In this document: positions 55,030 to 64,000 of the stretch, piece by piece | Layout: each line of letters opens with the position of its first letter | Position numbering within the stretch: position 1 is the stretch's first letter | DNA from: Acidimicrobiia bacterium | GTDB taxonomy: Bacteria > Actinomycetota > Acidimicrobiia > ATN3 > PSLF01 | Direction of reading: 5' to 3' | Assembly (NCBI GenBank): GCA_040289475.1 | Contig: PSLF01000002.1 | Location: forward strand, 1 to 64,000 | Length of the DNA stretch: 64,000 nucleotides | Translations under genes and position numbers: made by a program | The notes under the pieces: model-generated | The model's database searches: none | Told to the model about the DNA's origin: nothing | Seen by the model: only the letters and a program-made list of their open reading frames with translations

Positions 55030-58000
55030 ATGGCCCAGGCGCCATCTAGGGCGCTCCTCACGCTCGAAGACGACTCCGGCGTCGTCGCCTACGAGCACTC
55101 CGGGGAGGGAGTGGTAGCGGGACTCGGGGTATCTGGAGAGGAGAAGTTTCCAAAAAGATCCTTGGGCGAAGTATCTTCTCCACCGGTGTTGGCTTGGAGT
55201 CCCCAAGGCAAGCTTGTGGCAGGAGCATCAACACCCTCCGGCATACGGGTCTTTTTACTCTCTTCTCAGAGCGGTCTCATAGAAGGCACCCCCCTCCCAG
55301 TAGACACCCAGGGCGGGCAGGTGTTCCTCGCAGCAGACACCTCCTCGCTTTATGTGACATACACGAAGGCGTTTCCCACCTCGGGGGTTTACATCTCCAA
55401 GTCCCGAGACGGCCTCACGTGGTCTTCGCCCCGCCTCGTCACCCCGGCCTCTCTAGAGGCTCGATCTGCTGTAGCAAGCGCTGCCTCTGGTGTTTTTGTC
55501 GCAGTAGCCGATGCTAGAAAGCTCAGCTTCCTAAAGGAAATGCCTGGGGGCGGCTTTGCGCTAGCGGAGGAAACCACGCGGCTCTCGTCGAATACTTTCT
55601 CGTTTGGAGGCGATCCGCCTCGCGCTACCTATGCCAAAAACAACGGGATCTACCTAGCCAGCCTGGGTCCTGCAGGAGTAGAAGAGATCCGCCTCGGCAA
55701 AAAAGAAGAGAAAGATTCGATCCTGGTCCTTCCCGCTAGCTCCTCTGAGAGTCTTTCTTTCGTCTTCTCTGCGTCACCTTCCTCAATGCTGCGCTACAAG
55801 ATCACAAAACATGGTGCCGAGGGTCCCCTCATAGTTGCCGACAGGCGAGCGGCCTCGCTTCAAGCCGCAGAAAGAGGCGGGCCCGCCAAGACATGGCTTT
55901 CGTGGATGGAGACCTCTCCGGGTGGAAGCTCGCTGTACCTGCATCCAGAAGATCTAGGGCCACCTTGGGCGAGGTGGTTAGCGCCCAGGGAACGCTCTGT
56001 GGTAGCAGGCACGATTGCGCTGAGGGTCGCAGCCAGAGACGAGACGGGCCTCTCGTCGCCGCCACGCTTCTTCGTCGCAGAAGAGTCGGGACCTCCAGAG
56101 GACAGAGGCGAGCCGATTACCTGTCTTAGAGGGCGACCCGGCTTCGTGCCAGTTCCTCCTGGTGAGAAGCCCTCTCCGATCGACCGAAGAGAGTGCAAGC
56201 AAAAAAAGAAATCCACCCCGACATATGCCAACAAGCCTCAGCCAAAGCCACCTGGGATTTCAGGGCCCCAAGAGGAGATCGAGTTCGTCGAAACGTTCGA
56301 CACCCGCCAAGTCGCAGACGGCTGGTATCGCTTCGGAGCGTTCCTCGAGGACACCTCTGCCAACGAGACATTCGCTGTCTTGGATCCTTACGTAGACAAC
56401 TCCCCACCCGAGGTTTCGATTGACCTGCCTCTAACCGACACGTTGGTCTCTTCTACAGCAGACGTGATCGGTACGGTGACCGATGCCACTCTGTCTGCAT
56501 GGACCCTCCATGCCTCTATCCCAGGCCAACCTCCTCGGCTGCTGTCTTCGGGACCCGCACCCGTTCTCGGGGGATCCCTAGGCACTTACAAGACGACTTA
56601 TGCTCCTGCTGGATATGCCGGGCCTGTTTACCTCGTCCTGTCCGCCACCGACTCGGCCGAGCCCGTTGCTAACACTGCCAGTTACACTCGGAGGATTTAC
56701 TCTGACGACCCAAGGGATGCCTATGGGTTCTTGGGCTTAGCTTTCTCTTACGAGCTCTCCACTACAGTGGCGGTAACGGCCGACATCTCTGGGGCGGTCT
56801 CGTCTTGGGTCCTAGAGGCCTACAAAAAAGGCGAAGCCACCCCTTCTCTCACCCCTCCTTCTTTTTCTGCCCAAGGCAGTACTGCTGGGCCCTCGACCCA
56901 CCTTGCTGACTGGGACATAAAGAACAGGTGGGGACCTGGCGAAGTATCATTCATCCTCTCCACCTACGACCAAGAAGGAGATAGGTTCGAGGACCGAAAA
57001 GATGTCTCGTTTTACTGGACGCCGGCCCGCCTGGCAATAACCGCTCCTAGTCTTGACGGGCCTCTGTCCGGAACCATCTCGATAGAGGGTTACATAGAGG
57101 GCTCCAACATCTGGGCGTGGGCGTTGGGCACCCCTGTCTCCGACAGCGCTCCTTCTTTCTCGCCGGATGACGGCTTGGTCGTTTTCGAGTCCACCAGGGA
57201 GCTCGGATTCTCGGGGCCACTGTCTGGGTGGGTGCCTTCTTCCAAGGACATCTGGGTGGTGGGATCCGACGGGACGGGGCTACGCCGCCTCACTGGGGGA
57301 CCGGAAAGCCTAGCTTTCGGATACAACTCCACGCCCTCTTTCTCTCCCGATGGCGCATGGATCCTGTTTTCTTCCACGAGGGACGGTAACCAAGAGATCT
57401 ACAAGATGTCATCCGAGGGAGGCGGCCTTACGAACCTGTCATCCAATCCCGCCCAGGACCTTTATCCCGCATGGTCCCCGGATGGAAGATCGATCGCATT
57501 TGTCTCTACGAGGGAGGGCACGGAGGCCCTCTACCTCATGGGCGCCGACGGCTCGGGGCCTCTAAAGCTCTTGGAAATGGGTGGTGGGATCCGCTCACCT
57601 GACTTCTCTCCCGACGGAAAGAGAATCGTTTTCGAGGCAGGAACGCCTGGGTCGCAGCAGATCTACCAGGTATACCTCACCGACACCCAAAACCCAATCT
57701 TGCTTACCGATCCATCCAGGGCCGATTCCTACTCCGATCCCGCTTTTTCTCCCGACGGCCGCAGAATTGCCTACGTAAGACATCCAGACCCAGACATATA
57801 TGTCATGTCCGCCGATGGCACCGGTGAAACTCCCTATGTCTCTTCTCCCGCAGCCGATGTAGACCCAGACTTTTCATCGGACGGATCCAAACTGGTATTT
57901 GCCTCTGATCGCTCTCGGAGCACAGAGCTTTACGTAAAGGATGCAGGGGATCCCCAATCGCCCGAGGTGTTGTTGATCCAAGACCCTGCTTCGCCACACC

Positions 58001-59001
58001 AAGACCGCCTGCCGTCTTTTTCACCCCAGAGATTCCCATTTCCCCCGGCTCCGACAGAGAATCTCGCTCCCAAGATCGACCCGGCCCCCTTCCAAGAGGG
58101 TTCCTACCTCTTGGATCCGCCCGAGCAGTTCCCCCAAGGACCCCGTTCCCAAGGCACCCTCGGCCAGATAGACACGAGGCTTCTAAGACCCGGGGTCACA
58201 CCCTTGGTTTTGGTGGTACTGCAGTGCCCTTCGCCACCCCCGCCTTTTGTCTTGAGGATCCCTAGGTCGTATGACCAAGAGACATCCACGACCATCTCCA
58301 CGCTCGCTTCGTGCAGGGCCTACCAGGCGCGCCAGTCGATACGGGTGCAGGCTGCTACTGCCTCTGTTCAGGTGCGCTTGGAGCTGAAAGAGACGGGCCC
58401 TGGCTTTGCAGGACCACTCTCGGCGGGAGTCGTCTACCGAGGAAGGGGCGCATGGCAGGCCGAGGACAGGTGGTACATCCAGGACGACCCTCAAGATCTC
58501 ACTCCGGGCCCCGTCCCTGAACTGGTACGAACCAAGGGGAGGATGTGGGCCAAGGGATCACTTGCTCTCTATCCCAGAGTACCCCTGGACTATTACGTTC
58601 CCGTAGGGGACTACCTAGCCTTGGAGTCTGTCTCCACTCTCATGTCCCAACCGCGGAAGGGGCTTTTCAATCTCTCGGGATCTCCACCTCAAGAAATCGG
58701 GGAAGAGGAGTTCGCTCCTGGGAGGCGGGGGATCCGCCTCCAAGCACCCATGCCCCAGGGATCCTCTCACTTCGGCGGTACCCCGCTGTTGGTGGCATGG
58801 GAGGAGCCAGGGTCTGGACTCCTCGGGTGTCTCTCGTACGACTACCAGCTATCTAGAGCAGGCCCCTACGCTCCGCTCCCAGATCTGTCCTCCGGGTGGG
58901 AAGGTCCACAGGGTACGACTGTCTATGCGAGGGTCACCCTGGTTTTCTCGAACTACAACGGGGATGCCTTCGTCCCAAGGGTGCAAGAGGCAGGTGAGTG
59001 A
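55030..59001 (+). CDS. Giant secreted protein with propeller, Ig-like and TolB/WD40-like repeats
   Basis: The ORF has 1323 residues from ATG 55030 and stays open back to 54913. The N-terminal third looks like a BNR/sialidase-type propeller (for example GVYISKSRDGLTWSSPRLV). A region of about residues 420-560 is Ig-like (VDNSPPEVSIDLP, VYLVLSATDSAEP). Residues about 705-1000 hold TolB-like repeats with PSFSPDG or PAWSPDG followed by IAFVSTREG and YLMGADGSG. The last 320 residues are beta-rich and unrecognised. The true start is probably 54863 through the TC repeat (see that entry), which would add a signal peptide and about 55 residues. Its stop overlaps the RHS gene start, so the two are probably translated together. 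Confidence 0.85.
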   Translation: MAQAPSRALLTLEDDSGVVAYEHSGEGVVAGLGVSGEEKFPKRSLGEVSSPPVLAWSPQGKLVAGASTPSGIRVFLLSSQSGLIEGTPLPVDTQGGQVFLAADTSSLYVTYTKAFPTSGVYISKSRDGLTWSSPRLVTPASLEARSAVASAASGVFVAVADARKLSFLKEMPGGGFALAEETTRLSSNTFSFGGDPPRATYAKNNGIYLASLGPAGVEEIRLGKKEEKDSILVLPASSSESLSFVFSASPSSMLRYKITKHGAEGPLIVADRRAASLQAAERGGPAKTWLSWMETSPGGSSLYLHPEDLGPPWARWLAPRERSVVAGTIALRVAARDETGLSSPPRFFVAEESGPPEDRGEPITCLRGRPGFVPVPPGEKPSPIDRRECKQKKKSTPTYANKPQPKPPGISGPQEEIEFVETFDTRQVADGWYRFGAFLEDTSANETFAVLDPYVDNSPPEVSIDLPLTDTLVSSTADVIGTVTDATLSAWTLHASIPGQPPRLLSSGPAPVLGGSLGTYKTTYAPAGYAGPVYLVLSATDSAEPVANTASYTRRIYSDDPRDAYGFLGLAFSYELSTTVAVTADISGAVSSWVLEAYKKGEATPSLTPPSFSAQGSTAGPSTHLADWDIKNRWGPGEVSFILSTYDQEGDRFEDRKDVSFYWTPARLAITAPSLDGPLSGTISIEGYIEGSNIWAWALGTPVSDSAPSFSPDDGLVVFESTRELGFSGPLSGWVPSSKDIWVVGSDGTGLRRLTGGPESLAFGYNSTPSFSPDGAWILFSSTRDGNQEIYKMSSEGGGLTNLSSNPAQDLYPAWSPDGRSIAFVSTREGTEALYLMGADGSGPLKLLEMGGGIRSPDFSPDGKRIVFEAGTPGSQQIYQVYLTDTQNPILLTDPSRADSYSDPAFSPDGRRIAYVRHPDPDIYVMSADGTGETPYVSSPAADVDPDFSSDGSKLVFASDRSRSTELYVKDAGDPQSPEVLLIQDPASPHQDRLPSFSPQRFPFPPAPTENLAPKIDPAPFQEGSYLLDPPEQFPQGPRSQGTLGQIDTRLLRPGVTPLVLVVLQCPSPPPPFVLRIPRSYDQETSTTISTLASCRAYQARQSIRVQAATASVQVRLELKETGPGFAGPLSAGVVYRGRGAWQAEDRWYIQDDPQDLTPGPVPELVRTKGRMWAKGSLALYPRVPLDYYVPVGDYLALESVSTLMSQPRKGLFNLSGSPPQEIGEEEFAPGRRGIRLQAPMPQGSSHFGGTPLLVAWEEPGSGLLGCLSYDYQLSRAGPYAPLPDLSSGWEGPQGTTVYARVTLVFSNYNGDAFVPRVQEAGE

Positions 59002-62000
59002 TGGGTCCGCACCTCTTGTCTCGTCGTCACATCGCATCTTTATTAGCAGCGGTGCTTGCCTGGGCCTTGCTCAGCGCCTTGAACCACGCGGTTTTATACC
59101 CCACAGCCTATGCAGCCCACGACTCGAGGGGGCCGTGCGAGCTAAAGGGTCCTCTGATCGTAGGAAGGATCGACAATCCGGGACCAACACACCTCGCTGT
59201 CTCAAACAGCGACGGAAGCTGCCTACACAGCTATCAGAACTTCTCCGTTGCGGCAGCTTGGTTCGACTTAACTGGAAACCGATTGATTTTTCTTCAGCCC
59301 GTGGGCGGCGGCTGGTGCCAGATAGGCCATGCTAGGCTTGATCTCACCGATATCTATGTCAACACAAACCCAAAGGCACAGGTTGACTGCCGGGTCGGAT
59401 TGATAACTTCTCCTTATTCGGGAGTTCCCGCTTGCTTCGTCACCTATCTACCTGCCGTGGACCCAAGAACCAAGGGAAAGGCCGGGTTGTATTTGCTTTG
59501 TGCATGGTCTTCGGAGCCTTTACTCCTGCGCGAGCGCAAGCCGGGTGAAGCCGTCGTAGGAGGGGCTGCGGGAGGCGGAACAATCGTGTTTCTCCAGAGC
59601 ACGCGCTCCGGCTTGAAGCTCAAGACAACAACCCAGTTGGGCGATGGAACTTGGAGCGAACCCACGGACATAACCGGCTACACAGACGCAGTAGGGGGGG
59701 CAAACTCAATCGTGCCGGGGAGTCTCTATGTCAGCCCCGACGGTTCTACTGTGAGCTTTTTTACCATCGAAGACGGTGTTCCGGTGTTTTACACCATGCC
59801 GGCGACGGGCGGCGACCCTAGAAGGGAGGGCGCGCTACTCACGCCAGGTGGAGGCCTGACAGTGACCAGGGTCAACTCGGTCGCTTATTCTTCGAATGGC
59901 TGCATAGTGGCAGTGCAAGCCCAGGGCGCTACGGACCCTCCTACAGTCGTTTTGGCCATACGAAATCTATGTAGCGGTTCTTCGTTTGTGAGGGTGTACA
60001 CGAGTTGCTGCCCCTTCACGCCGACCGGAGTCGGGCCACTCTTTATGCCTGCGGACGCGTTGTACAGGGTTAATAACCCCTACTCCCCCGCAGCTGGCGA
60101 TCCTGTCAACTTAGCAGAGGGTAACGCTCATATCACCGCTTCCGATCTGTACGTGCATGCCGCCGGCCCGTCCCTAGGGGTAGCGAGAGCGTACAACCTC
60201 GCTGACAGCACTAGGGGGCCTCTGGGCGTTGGCTGGTCGCTTTCTCTAGAGGAGAGGATAGAAATGGGACGCCCCGGAGAGATCCCCTCCTCTCGCCAGG
60301 GTGTGACCTGGCAGGAGCCTAGCGGGGGAAGGCTCTTCTTTCAACGGATCTCGGGTACCTACAAGCCGCCCCCTGCCAGACACGAGCAGCTAGGAATGGA
60401 CAGCGCGGGGCGGTTCTACCTCACGGACACCGCAGGTACCCTCAAGACTTTCGGCAGCTCTGGAAGGCTGGAAAAAGTAGAGGATCGGTTCAACGTAGGC
60501 TACGCCCTGGGGTACTCCTCCGACGGGCGGTTGGAGGCCGTTACGCATACGATGGGTCCGACGCTGCGCCTTTCGTACAATCAAGACCAGCTTTTGGTGG
60601 GCGTCGAGTCATCGGATGGGAGATCGGTTTCCTACCAGTACACGGACGGCTTGCTGTCTCTCGTCACCAAGCCTGGGGGAGTGACCGAGAGCTACCAGTA
60701 CAACGCCTCTGGTCAACTCGAATCTATCAGGGACTCTTCGGGCCAGGTCATCTATGTACAGGACATGGTGGAAGGTGCTGTGAGTCGACAGAGAGATGCG
60801 AGGGGTTTCGGTTATTCGTTTACCTACACACCAGGTGCGATCCCAGGCTCCGGTCGAGCACAGGTAGAAGACCCGCTCGGCGGTAGGGAGAATGTGTCGT
60901 GGGATTCCAATGGATCCGAGACGGAGCGCATCGACCAAGTCGGTGCGACGACCACTCACCGCTACAACTCTGCAGGCGACAGAATCCAGACAAGAGATGC
61001 AAGAGGAGAGGTGTGGCACACCGAGTACAACGACCAGGGCGACCCAATCTTGATGACTGACCCGATAGGGGTTGTAAGCCGCACCGAATACCGGAAAGAC
61101 CACCAGCCCCTCTCTACCAGGGATCCCACTGGGGTGAGAACCGATTACGTCTATGACGAGAGAGGATCGGTCATAAGAGTGGACACCCCGGTGGGCTCAA
61201 CGGTCCTCGTGCCCAACCAAGACGGGACCGTCTCCGCTGTGATATCCCCGGACGGGATGGTGTCTAGAACCGAGTACGACTCTCTAGGTAGACCAATTCG
61301 CCAGATAGATCCAGGGGGGCGTTCGTCTTACACAATCTACAACCCAGACGGCACGGTCTACAAGACTGTTTCTCCGGGAGGCCGTACAACTACCACCCTT
61401 TACGATCAAGCCCGCCGGCCCCAATCCGTCGAGGACTCTATGGGCAATACAACGTTCTTCGGCTACGACGCTGCGGGAAACCAAATCTTTGTCACGGAGC
61501 CAGCGGGGCAGTCCACTCACTTCGGATACGATCCCGCCTACAATCTCGTCGAGACCTCCACCACCATCGAAGGTGGTCAGGTCATAAGGGCGAGCTACTC
61601 CTACGACCAAGCCAACCGCCTCACCCAGATCACCTACCCAGGCTCTACTGGCACAGCCACTTACACCTACACTCCCAATGGAAACCTCGCCACCGCCACC
61701 GACCCAGACGGGGCCAGGTGGTCGTATTCCTACTCCCTGCGGGGTGAGTTGACCGAGGTGATATCCCCAGATGGCACCAAGACCACTTATTTATACGACC
61801 CGGTAGGGCGGTTGATCTCCCAGGACAACACCAACTCGGGCACCCACACCTACCTCTACGACAGGGCAGGACGTCTCGTAGTGGCAGAGAGGCTGGGTGC
61901 AGGAAGAGTCGAGTACGGCTACGACCGAGCAGGCCGCCGGGTCCTCGAGAAGTACAAGATGCAGCGGGGAAGAGAGGGCGAGCCACAGGAGTTCTTGGTT

Positions 62001-63773
62001 ATCCAGACCCTCTCTCCTGGAGGAAGGAGAGAGGTCCTAGCATTCGGGGGACTAGAAGCTGACCGCCAAGAGATCTTCTACCAGTGGAGAGAAGATGGCC
62101 TTCTAGGAGGTATCTCCTCTGCCGATTTCTTCTCAGGTCAAGGGATCTTCTATGGCTACGACCAAGACTCAGGAAGACTCAAAGCCATAGCCTACCCCTC
62201 TTCTACTACCGCTTTCTTGTCCTACGACCCAGAAGGAAGGGCCACCGAGCTCACCTGGACCCTCCCCCAGGGAACCCTTGCCTATCCCACCAGATACGAC
62301 AAGAGGGGGTATCTAACCCAGATGGGAAATGCCACGTACACCTATGACGCCTTAGGGAGGCTCACTGGAGCAAGAGACGAACTAGGAGATACCTACGAGT
62401 ACTCCTACGACTCCTCCTCTAACAGGACCCAGGTGAAACAAAACGGTGTGACCACCCAGTCCCTCTCGTTCGAAGAAGCAGACAAGATTGACACTGAAGC
62501 ACACCCCCAATTCGCCTACGACCCTACAGGCAGGCTGATCTCGGATACCACCTACTCATCTAGGAAGCGAAGCCTCTTCTGGGATGGCTCAGGACGCCTT
62601 ATAGCTGCAGCCATCTACGACCCTTCCACAGGACACCGCCAAGAAGTTAGATTGACCTACGATCCTACAGGCAGGCTCTCCGAAAAGGAGGTCTTCGAGG
62701 ACGCCACCTACCTAAAAGAGCACCACCTCTACTACTACGAAGCAGACCGCCTCCTAGCAGAAGAAGAAAGAGTGAGCTCTACCTTCAGGTACTACCTCTA
62801 TGGAGGTAGAGACACACCGGCTGCCATGAAGGAAAAGAAAAAAGACGGCACATCCACTACCTACTTTTACTTGACCAACACCCACGGAGATGTAGTGGCA
62901 CTCCAAGACAAGGACGGAAAAATAATAAACGGTTACGCCTACGGACCCTGGGGTGAGCCGAAACGGGTATCAGAACAAGTCCACCAGCACTTCAGGTATG
63001 CAGGCTATCTCTACGACCCCACTACAGAGCTCTACTACCTGAGAGCTAGGTGGTACGACCCAGGCACTGGGAGGTTTTTGTCGAGGGATCCTCTCCCAGG
63101 ATCATCGATACACCTAGTATCGCTGAATCGGTATGCCTATGGGTATTGCGCGCCCCCTTCGAAGAGAGATCCAAGCGGATTGAGCCCTGGATGTAAGCGA
63201 GGAATTACCGCGTTGGCCAACGTTTTGGATGCTATGGCACGAATATATGTCAAGGACCTCAGCCAGGGCGGTCAGTGGAATGAGTTCGTGGATGCAATCG
63301 CTCGCGTCATTGTGGGCTATTCGAAGGAGCAACTTGGCTTCATTGGCAAGCTAGGGCTGTTGCGGCGTCCAACATATGGTGGCCTGCAATTGGGGCCTCA
63401 AGGTTGGAAGGACTTCGTTTCTGATGATCCGAATCCATCACGCCATCTGATGGTTTTTGTCGTGTTTGGCTACTATGATCTTGACCGTGTCGTGTGGCCG
63501 GAATTGTATGAGCTTGGTCAGGGCGGAACGCTCGAGGATGTGGCTCTCGGCGACACCGGTGTCGACCTTGGAAATCGACTCCAGCTCGGAAGGGACACCG
63601 CTGGGATAGCTGGCATCACACCCTATCAGTTGGGGGGCGAGATCCAGTCGCTTTACGGTTCGGGGGACTGCAGCCGCTTGCCGTGGCTGCGGCAGACGCC
63701 CATTCTCGGGGGCCCCTCGAAGTATCTTCCTCCCGGGTCATACGACATTCCGCCTTTTATGAGCAGGGGCTGA
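59001..63773 (+). CDS. Secreted RHS/YD-repeat protein with variable C-terminal tail
   Basis: About 1590 residues. A signal peptide (hydrophobic residues 10-35, cleavage near TAYA) is followed by about 320 residues of beta-rich sequence. A DUF6531-type start (GDPVNLAEGNAHITASDLYV) and a long series of YD repeats follow (YDSLGRPIRQIDPGG, YDPVGRLISQDNT, YDRAGRLVVAERLG). The RHS core reads YFYLTNTHGDVVALQDKDG, YGPWGEP, YDPTTELYYLRARWYDPGTGRFLSRDPL, shown in parts. The conserved end motif DPSGL at about residue 1391 marks the cage end. The last 195 residues form an unrecognised tail, the position of toxin domains in polymorphic RHS toxins. The ATG overlaps the upstream stop (TGATG). Confidence 0.92.
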   Translation: MGPHLLSRRHIASLLAAVLAWALLSALNHAVLYPTAYAAHDSRGPCELKGPLIVGRIDNPGPTHLAVSNSDGSCLHSYQNFSVAAAWFDLTGNRLIFLQPVGGGWCQIGHARLDLTDIYVNTNPKAQVDCRVGLITSPYSGVPACFVTYLPAVDPRTKGKAGLYLLCAWSSEPLLLRERKPGEAVVGGAAGGGTIVFLQSTRSGLKLKTTTQLGDGTWSEPTDITGYTDAVGGANSIVPGSLYVSPDGSTVSFFTIEDGVPVFYTMPATGGDPRREGALLTPGGGLTVTRVNSVAYSSNGCIVAVQAQGATDPPTVVLAIRNLCSGSSFVRVYTSCCPFTPTGVGPLFMPADALYRVNNPYSPAAGDPVNLAEGNAHITASDLYVHAAGPSLGVARAYNLADSTRGPLGVGWSLSLEERIEMGRPGEIPSSRQGVTWQEPSGGRLFFQRISGTYKPPPARHEQLGMDSAGRFYLTDTAGTLKTFGSSGRLEKVEDRFNVGYALGYSSDGRLEAVTHTMGPTLRLSYNQDQLLVGVESSDGRSVSYQYTDGLLSLVTKPGGVTESYQYNASGQLESIRDSSGQVIYVQDMVEGAVSRQRDARGFGYSFTYTPGAIPGSGRAQVEDPLGGRENVSWDSNGSETERIDQVGATTTHRYNSAGDRIQTRDARGEVWHTEYNDQGDPILMTDPIGVVSRTEYRKDHQPLSTRDPTGVRTDYVYDERGSVIRVDTPVGSTVLVPNQDGTVSAVISPDGMVSRTEYDSLGRPIRQIDPGGRSSYTIYNPDGTVYKTVSPGGRTTTTLYDQARRPQSVEDSMGNTTFFGYDAAGNQIFVTEPAGQSTHFGYDPAYNLVETSTTIEGGQVIRASYSYDQANRLTQITYPGSTGTATYTYTPNGNLATATDPDGARWSYSYSLRGELTEVISPDGTKTTYLYDPVGRLISQDNTNSGTHTYLYDRAGRLVVAERLGAGRVEYGYDRAGRRVLEKYKMQRGREGEPQEFLVIQTLSPGGRREVLAFGGLEADRQEIFYQWREDGLLGGISSADFFSGQGIFYGYDQDSGRLKAIAYPSSTTAFLSYDPEGRATELTWTLPQGTLAYPTRYDKRGYLTQMGNATYTYDALGRLTGARDELGDTYEYSYDSSSNRTQVKQNGVTTQSLSFEEADKIDTEAHPQFAYDPTGRLISDTTYSSRKRSLFWDGSGRLIAAAIYDPSTGHRQEVRLTYDPTGRLSEKEVFEDATYLKEHHLYYYEADRLLAEEERVSSTFRYYLYGGRDTPAAMKEKKKDGTSTTYFYLTNTHGDVVALQDKDGKIINGYAYGPWGEPKRVSEQVHQHFRYAGYLYDPTTELYYLRARWYDPGTGRFLSRDPLPGSSIHLVSLNRYAYGYCAPPSKRDPSGLSPGCKRGITALANVLDAMARIYVKDLSQGGQWNEFVDAIARVIVGYSKEQLGFIGKLGLLRRPTYGGLQLGPQGWKDFVSDDPNPSRHLMVFVVFGYYDLDRVVWPELYELGQGGTLEDVALGDTGVDLGNRLQLGRDTAGIAGITPYQLGGEIQSLYGSGDCSRLPWLRQTPILGGPSKYLPPGSYDIPPFMSRG
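62516..62677 (+). repeat. Near-identical 21-base repeats inside the YD-repeat region
   Basis: The 21-base segments at 62516-62536 and 62657-62677 differ at one base (GAC versus GAT) and encode YDPTGRL in both YD units. Such DNA-level identity, beyond what the protein motif requires, suggests recent duplication or gene conversion among YD units. Confidence 0.6.
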
Positions 63774-63782
63774 GACTTCTCC

Positions 63783-64000
63783 GTGGAGAGGCAAAATAAG
63801 AGGCGCCTTATTGTTATCGTGTGGATATCGGGGTATATTCTCGCCCTTGCTTTGGCGGTGTTATTAGCGGCGTTAGTGTGGATATGGGCACTGGTCCTTT
63901 CCTCGGTGACTGAAATATCACGCATCGAGGATGGAAGGAACCGGGCTGCTCGGATGTTCGCTAGCGATCTTCAATCCTGCATCTTTGGAGTCGAGTCAGA
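63783..64000 (+). CDS. Small membrane protein, truncated by window end (possible immunity protein)
   Basis: From GTG 63783 an ORF stays open to the window edge (72 codons). It has a basic start (ERQNKRRL), one long hydrophobic segment of about 30 residues (LIVIVWISGYILALALAVLL and more) and then a polar part. It begins nine bases after the RHS stop, in the same frame. A small gene directly after an RHS toxin tail is usually its immunity gene; a membrane-anchored immunity protein would fit, but this is position-based inference. No Shine-Dalgarno is obvious. Confidence 0.5.
   Translation, partial: MERQNKRRLIVIVWISGYILALALAVLLAALVWIWALVLSSVTEISRIEDGRNRAARMFASDLQSCIFGVES

Noticed and set aside
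1-64000. CRISPR arrays, insertion sequences or prophage genes
   Set aside because: No regularly spaced repeats, transposase motifs or phage structural genes were found; the repeats at 60-63 kb are coding YD repeats.

Overview
The window looks like a chromosomal segment of a free-living, moderate-GC member of the Actinomycetota, probably a deep-branching lineage rather than a classical actinomycete. Supporting signs are an ANTAR response regulator, a CwlO/RipA-like coiled-coil NlpC/P60 hydrolase, the MurT-GatD pair, frequent GTG/TTG starts and gene junctions overlapping by a few bases. A separate trpF beside an ordinary hisA argues against the bifunctional PriA arrangement of Streptomyces and Mycobacterium. 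This assignment is inference; no rRNA gene is present.

Region 1 (1-9.1 kb) holds queF, two alpha/beta hydrolases, cell-wall proteins (NlpC/P60, 3D-domain), a YbjQ-family protein, nth, a small secreted protein and a soluble GAF histidine kinase. Region 2 (9.1-27.6 kb) is one long + strand block: hisD-C-B-H-A-F-I, then trpE, a YgfZ-like protein, a two-component system, an AtuA pair, a DUF3054 membrane protein and trpC-trpB2-trpF-trpB-trpA. hisG, hisE, trpD and trpG are not in the window. Region 3 (27.6-36.8 kb) has a tRNA-Leu(CAA), an ANTAR regulator, a four-subunit split glutamate synthase (or related amidotransferase) with a terminator-like hairpin in its leader, a membrane glycosyltransferase and a frameshifted DtxR-type repressor. 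Region 4 (37-54.5 kb) is housekeeping: polA, rpsA, coaE, a HAD hydrolase, uvrB, a GT4 glycosyltransferase, gatD-murT, uvrA and nadA.

Region 5 (54.8-64 kb) is the accessory part. It encodes a giant secreted beta-propeller/TolB-repeat protein, an overlapping RHS/YD-repeat protein with an unrecognised C-terminal tail, and a small membrane protein cut by the window end. The propeller gene lacks a start for its signal peptide in its own frame. A complete signal-peptide start lies just upstream in another frame, and the two are separated by a (TC)8 dinucleotide repeat. Loss of one TC unit, or gain of two, joins them into one ORF. This looks like an ON/OFF phase-variation switch, currently OFF, for a secreted RHS-associated system, and is the most interesting finding here.

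Other points of interest are murT, whose conserved N-terminus sits behind a strong Shine-Dalgarno but starts at ATA; the broken DtxR gene; the leader hairpin of the glutamate-synthase operon; and the co-occurrence of TrpB1 and TrpB2 in one operon.
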